From assembly GCF_004167675.1 (NCBI RefSeq), contig NZ_SEZQ01000004.1: a DNA stretch of 64,000 nucleotides. One strand, given 5' to 3'. Under the pieces are notes generated by a model. The model made no database searches. It saw only the letters and a program-made list of their open reading frames with translations, and was not told the DNA's origin. This DNA is from Aliivibrio finisterrensis_A (GTDB lineage Bacteria; Pseudomonadota; Gammaproteobacteria; Enterobacterales; Vibrionaceae). Shown one piece after another: positions 61,511 to 64,000 of the stretch; the first letter of the stretch is position 1; each line of letters begins with the position of its first letter. A program made the translations under genes and the position numbers.

Positions 61511-62373
61511 AAATGAAAACCCGCTTATTATCATGTGCTGCGATTGCTGTTGGTTTAACGTTGACGGCAAAGGCATTTATTTTCACTGTACCTACAGATC
61601 CTGAATTTATTGAGATCTCCTCAACACCAGAGCAAGTTGTTCCTCAATATAAATCCGGTTGTGCTCAGTTTGATGTTTCTGCACCGATTGACCGTAATGG
61701 TCAATTGAATGTATTGGTGTGGAATATTTATAAACAACAGAAAGTGGATTGGGAAAAAGCATTAAAGGCATTATCTGAACCATCAGATTTAGTGTTGTTG
61801 CAAGAAGCCAGTCTAACCCCCGAACTAAAGCAATTTGTGATTGATAGGTCGTACTCAGCAGAATTAGTGCGTGCCTTTGATGTGTTTGATACTAGCGCAG
61901 GTGTATTAACGTTAGCAAAATCGCCGGCAACCAAAGTGTGTGCGCATACCGCAATAGAGCCTTGGCTTCGCTTGCCTAAATCGGCGCTGCTGTCTGAATA
62001 TAGACTCTCTAATGGTGAAAACTTGATGGTTGTTAATCTTCATGCGATTAACTTTACCTTAGGTACTGAAGACTATAAAAACCAAATAGAGTCGCTCTCT
62101 AAGGAGATCGAAGAACAGCAAGGTCCTTTAATTGTTGCAGGTGATTTTAATACTTGGAGTGATGCAAGGTTAAGTGAATTAACCCAGCAAACTGAACGGT
62201 TGAATTTAAAAGAAGTCCTCTTTACACCAGATGAAAGAATGCGTTTTATTACGGGCTTACCGTTAGACCATATTTTTTATCGTGGATTAAAAGTAAAAGA
62301 AGCGCACTCAATGAAGAGTAACGCTTCTGATCATAACCCTTTACAGGTAAGTTTTAGCCTGAAAACGCCGTAA
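61507..62373 (+). CDS. Exported or anchored endonuclease/exonuclease/phosphatase-family protein
   Basis: This is a 288-residue protein; ATG 61507 is preferred over the in-frame TTG at 61501. A hydrophobic N-terminus (CAAIAVGLTLTAKAFIF) acts as signal peptide or anchor. The EEP fold signatures are present in order: VWNIYKQQ, DLVLLQEAS with the metal-binding Glu, VNLHAINF, VAGDFNTWSD with the Asp/Asn pair, and ASDHNPLQV with the catalytic His. It resembles E. coli YafD. The substrate (nucleic acid or phosphoester) is unknown. Its end overlaps the end of the opposite YIP1-family gene by 20 bases. Confidence 0.9.
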   Translation: MKMKTRLLSCAAIAVGLTLTAKAFIFTVPTDPEFIEISSTPEQVVPQYKSGCAQFDVSAPIDRNGQLNVLVWNIYKQQKVDWEKALKALSEPSDLVLLQEASLTPELKQFVIDRSYSAELVRAFDVFDTSAGVLTLAKSPATKVCAHTAIEPWLRLPKSALLSEYRLSNGENLMVVNLHAINFTLGTEDYKNQIESLSKEIEEQQGPLIVAGDFNTWSDARLSELTQQTERLNLKEVLFTPDERMRFITGLPLDHIFYRGLKVKEAHSMKSNASDHNPLQVSFSLKTP

Positions 62374-63046
62374 CAAAGCCCCACAATGTAAAGCAGCTAA
62401 CCCAAGGTAGAATGGCAATGATAAGTGCTTTTGAGCGTTCTAAGTCTGTCCATGCGCCTAAAGCAGCATAGCTTAGCGCAATATACCAAGGCATTAGTAG
62501 TGGGAAAGAACTCGCATAAGCAGACCAGTGATCTGTCATTGGTAACTTCATTAAGCCATTTAGGCTGTTTAAATCGGCAGCGTAAGGCATGATATTCGCG
62601 TGATTAAGCAATAGGCTAGCGTAACTTGCGATATCACCAATTAATGCAGGGAACATCACAATGGTGCTGCCTGCTACCCATTTGAAGTAACCGTGCTGAT
62701 ATTGGCTCTGTTTTGTTGCCAGTTTGAACCACAATGCTAATAGCAGAATAGTCGCAGTTCGGCCCATAACATCGTTAATCACTTCGCCGGCCAGTAATAT
62801 CTCTTTAGTTAACCATTCAGGTTGAACTTGCCCACCAATACTTTCTATTTGGGCGGTTAAGTTAGTGGTTACCCATTCGAAATTCACTAAATCGAAATAG
62901 GTTCCCCAAAACATGAATGGAGCAAAGATTAATAGAATGTAAGGCAGCCATGCCCATTTGCCACGCTCGTATAGCGCGGCAAAACAGTCAGCAGGTGAGC
63001 GGAATATATCAACCAATAAGATCAATGGATTTGAAGACGGTGTCAT
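62354..63046 (-). CDS. YIP1-family inner-membrane protein
   Basis: This is a 230-residue polytopic membrane protein with about five hydrophobic helices (WLPYILLIFAPFMFWGTY, ATILLLALWFKLA, SFPLLMPWYIALSYAAL, ALIIAILPWVSCFTLWGFV). The N-terminal LILLVDIFRSPADCFAALYER and the pattern of helices fit the YIP1 family common next to mltD in vibrios. Function is unknown. Its start overlaps the mltD stop by 4 bases (ATGA), so it is translationally coupled to mltD. Its 3' end overlaps the convergent EEP gene. Confidence 0.85.
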   Translation of the reverse strand: MTPSSNPLILLVDIFRSPADCFAALYERGKWAWLPYILLIFAPFMFWGTYFDLVNFEWVTTNLTAQIESIGGQVQPEWLTKEILLAGEVINDVMGRTATILLLALWFKLATKQSQYQHGYFKWVAGSTIVMFPALIGDIASYASLLLNHANIMPYAADLNSLNGLMKLPMTDHWSAYASSFPLLMPWYIALSYAALGAWTDLERSKALIIAILPWVSCFTLWGFVTAFSG

Positions 63047-64000
63047 ACATTTACCTTAGTAACATCAACGTAAAGTTTTAATTTTTGACCTGGCTTAATG
63101 TAAGAGCCACGTTCGATGTTATTCCATTTCATAATATCTGTCACAGAGACACTGAATTTCTGTGCGATAGAGCTTAGGTTATCCCCTTGTCTGATTTGAT
63201 AATGTACAGTTCGGATGATGGCGCCATCAGAGCTGTTTTTCCAAATCACTAAGTTCTGACCTACGCGTAATGAATCTTTTGGTGCCATGCCATTCCATTT
63301 TGCTAAATCACGGTATGAAATTGAGTTATCACGCGCGATGCTCCATAAGCTTTCACCGTCTTTTACTTTATGACTTAGTTTATATTTACCTTTGGCTTTT
63401 GCTTGTGTTTTCTTTAAGCGCTGAGGTGCACTTAATGCATAAGTTTTATTGCCTTGAGAAGCGGTTGGAATAAGTAAGTGTTGCCCAACACGAATACTAG
63501 AACCATTTAAATCATTGGTTTGTTCTATGATTTTTGTTGTTGTGTTGTGTTTTACTGCAAGCTGACTAATCGTATCACCAGGTTGTACTTTATAGCGTAC
63601 AACTTTCATGGTTTTATCACCATTCTTCTTTAGGTTCGCATTAAATTGCGCTACATTTTCAATAGGTAGCAATAGGTGGTATGGACCATCTGGAGAGGTT
63701 GCCCATTGGTTGTAAGCTGGGTTATAACCTTGTAATTCGGTAATTGAAATACCGGCAAATTCAGCCGCAATAGCAAGATCTAATTGTTGCTTAGGGTCAA
63801 CCATTTCTAAAACAGGTTTGTTTGGAATAGGTGGTAGCTCTACGCCATATTTCTCATGGTTTTTAATAATATCTGCTAATGCTAATAGTTTTGGAACATA
63901 GCCACTGGTTTCTTTTGGTAAATCTAATGAGAAGAAATCGGTTGGTTTGCCTAATCTTTTATTTTTCTTAATGGCTCTTGATACGCGACCTGCACCACTA
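63043..64000 (-). CDS. mltD: Membrane-bound lytic murein transglycosylase D, C-terminal part (cut by window end)
   Basis: The frame is open from the window edge on the minus strand to TGA at 63043-63045; about 318 residues are visible. The upstream part (SGAGRVSRAIKKNKRLGKPTDFFSLDLPKETSGYVPKLLALADII) is the end of the lytic transglycosylase domain. Three LysM domains follow: RYKVQPGDTISQLAVKHNT, KHKVKDGESLWSIARDNS-type, and HYQIRQGDNLSSIAQKFS, each ending in VGQ or PGQ. LysM binds peptidoglycan. The enzyme cleaves glycan strands to 1,6-anhydro products at the outer membrane. Internal Met 63804 is not the start. Confidence 0.96.
   Translation of the reverse strand, partial: SGAGRVSRAIKKNKRLGKPTDFFSLDLPKETSGYVPKLLALADIIKNHEKYGVELPPIPNKPVLEMVDPKQQLDLAIAAEFAGISITELQGYNPAYNQWATSPDGPYHLLLPIENVAQFNANLKKNGDKTMKVVRYKVQPGDTISQLAVKHNTTTKIIEQTNDLNGSSIRVGQHLLIPTASQGNKTYALSAPQRLKKTQAKAKGKYKLSHKVKDGESLWSIARDNSISYRDLAKWNGMAPKDSLRVGQNLVIWKNSSDGAIIRTVHYQIRQGDNLSSIAQKFSVSVTDIMKWNNIERGSYIKPGQKLKLYVDVTKVNV

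Noticed and set aside
1..64000. Prophage, transposon or integron within the window
   Set aside because: No integrase, transposase, attachment repeats or abrupt change of gene style was seen; even the surface cluster lacks mobility genes.

Overview
The window is a stretch of a Vibrionaceae chromosome, most likely Aliivibrio (A. fischeri or a close relative). The reasons are low GC with Vibrio-like protein sequences, gammaproteobacterial gene order (dnaK-dnaJ, phoBR-pst, queA-tgt-yajC-secDF, rpsB-tsf-pyrH-frr-uppS-cdsA-dxr-rseP-bamA-skp-lpxD-fabZ-lpxA-lpxB-rnhB-dnaE-accA-tilS), and several families typical of Vibrio (the large Pst permeases, a YIP1-family membrane protein, UPF0325). No phage, insertion sequence, CRISPR array, tRNA or rRNA gene was seen.

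Layout. 1-1.9 kb: the end of dnaK and complete dnaJ, separated by a gap with long inverted repeats. 2-6.1 kb: an exported protein of unknown function, the ferredoxin-TrhP pair for tRNA wobble uridine hydroxylation, a cluster of short intergenic repeats, and rdgC. 6.3-14.7 kb: a phosphate-starvation block, phoB-phoR-pstS then pstC-pstA-pstB-phoU, each half with its own Pho box. 14.9-22.8 kb: an accessory cell-surface region with outer-membrane barrels, a lipoprotein, a very short trimeric autotransporter-like protein, two paralogous LysR regulators and a YgiW-type periplasmic protein. 22.9-29.6 kb: cutC, a divergent peroxiredoxin/oxyR pair, the glyoxylate shunt aceB-aceA and a CBS-domain protein.

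29.8-39.5 kb: queA, tgt, yajC, secD, secF; then on the minus strand a UPF0325 gene, glnD and map. 39.8-60.6 kb: the long plus-strand housekeeping superoperon joining translation (rpsB, tsf, frr), UMP kinase, isoprenoid and phospholipid precursors, envelope proteolysis, outer-membrane protein assembly, lipid A synthesis, DNA replication, fatty-acid initiation and tRNA-Ile lysidine. It is broken by several U-tracted hairpins. 60.7-64 kb: a cytochrome c, glnB, an exonuclease/endonuclease/phosphatase-family protein, a YIP1-family membrane protein and the 3' part of mltD.

The least explained part is 14.9-22.8 kb. Three of its minus-strand surface genes (OM barrel, lipoprotein, autotransporter) carry a related 13-nt dyad (plus-strand consensus AGCWTCMKTGCTT) 31, 51 and 41 nt before their start codons. 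In two of them the RNA form is a hairpin with a GGA loop resembling a CsrA target. The lipoprotein and the autotransporter also share a W-G-[IV]-S-P-D motif. Together this suggests a co-regulated surface programme that I do not recognise as a named system.
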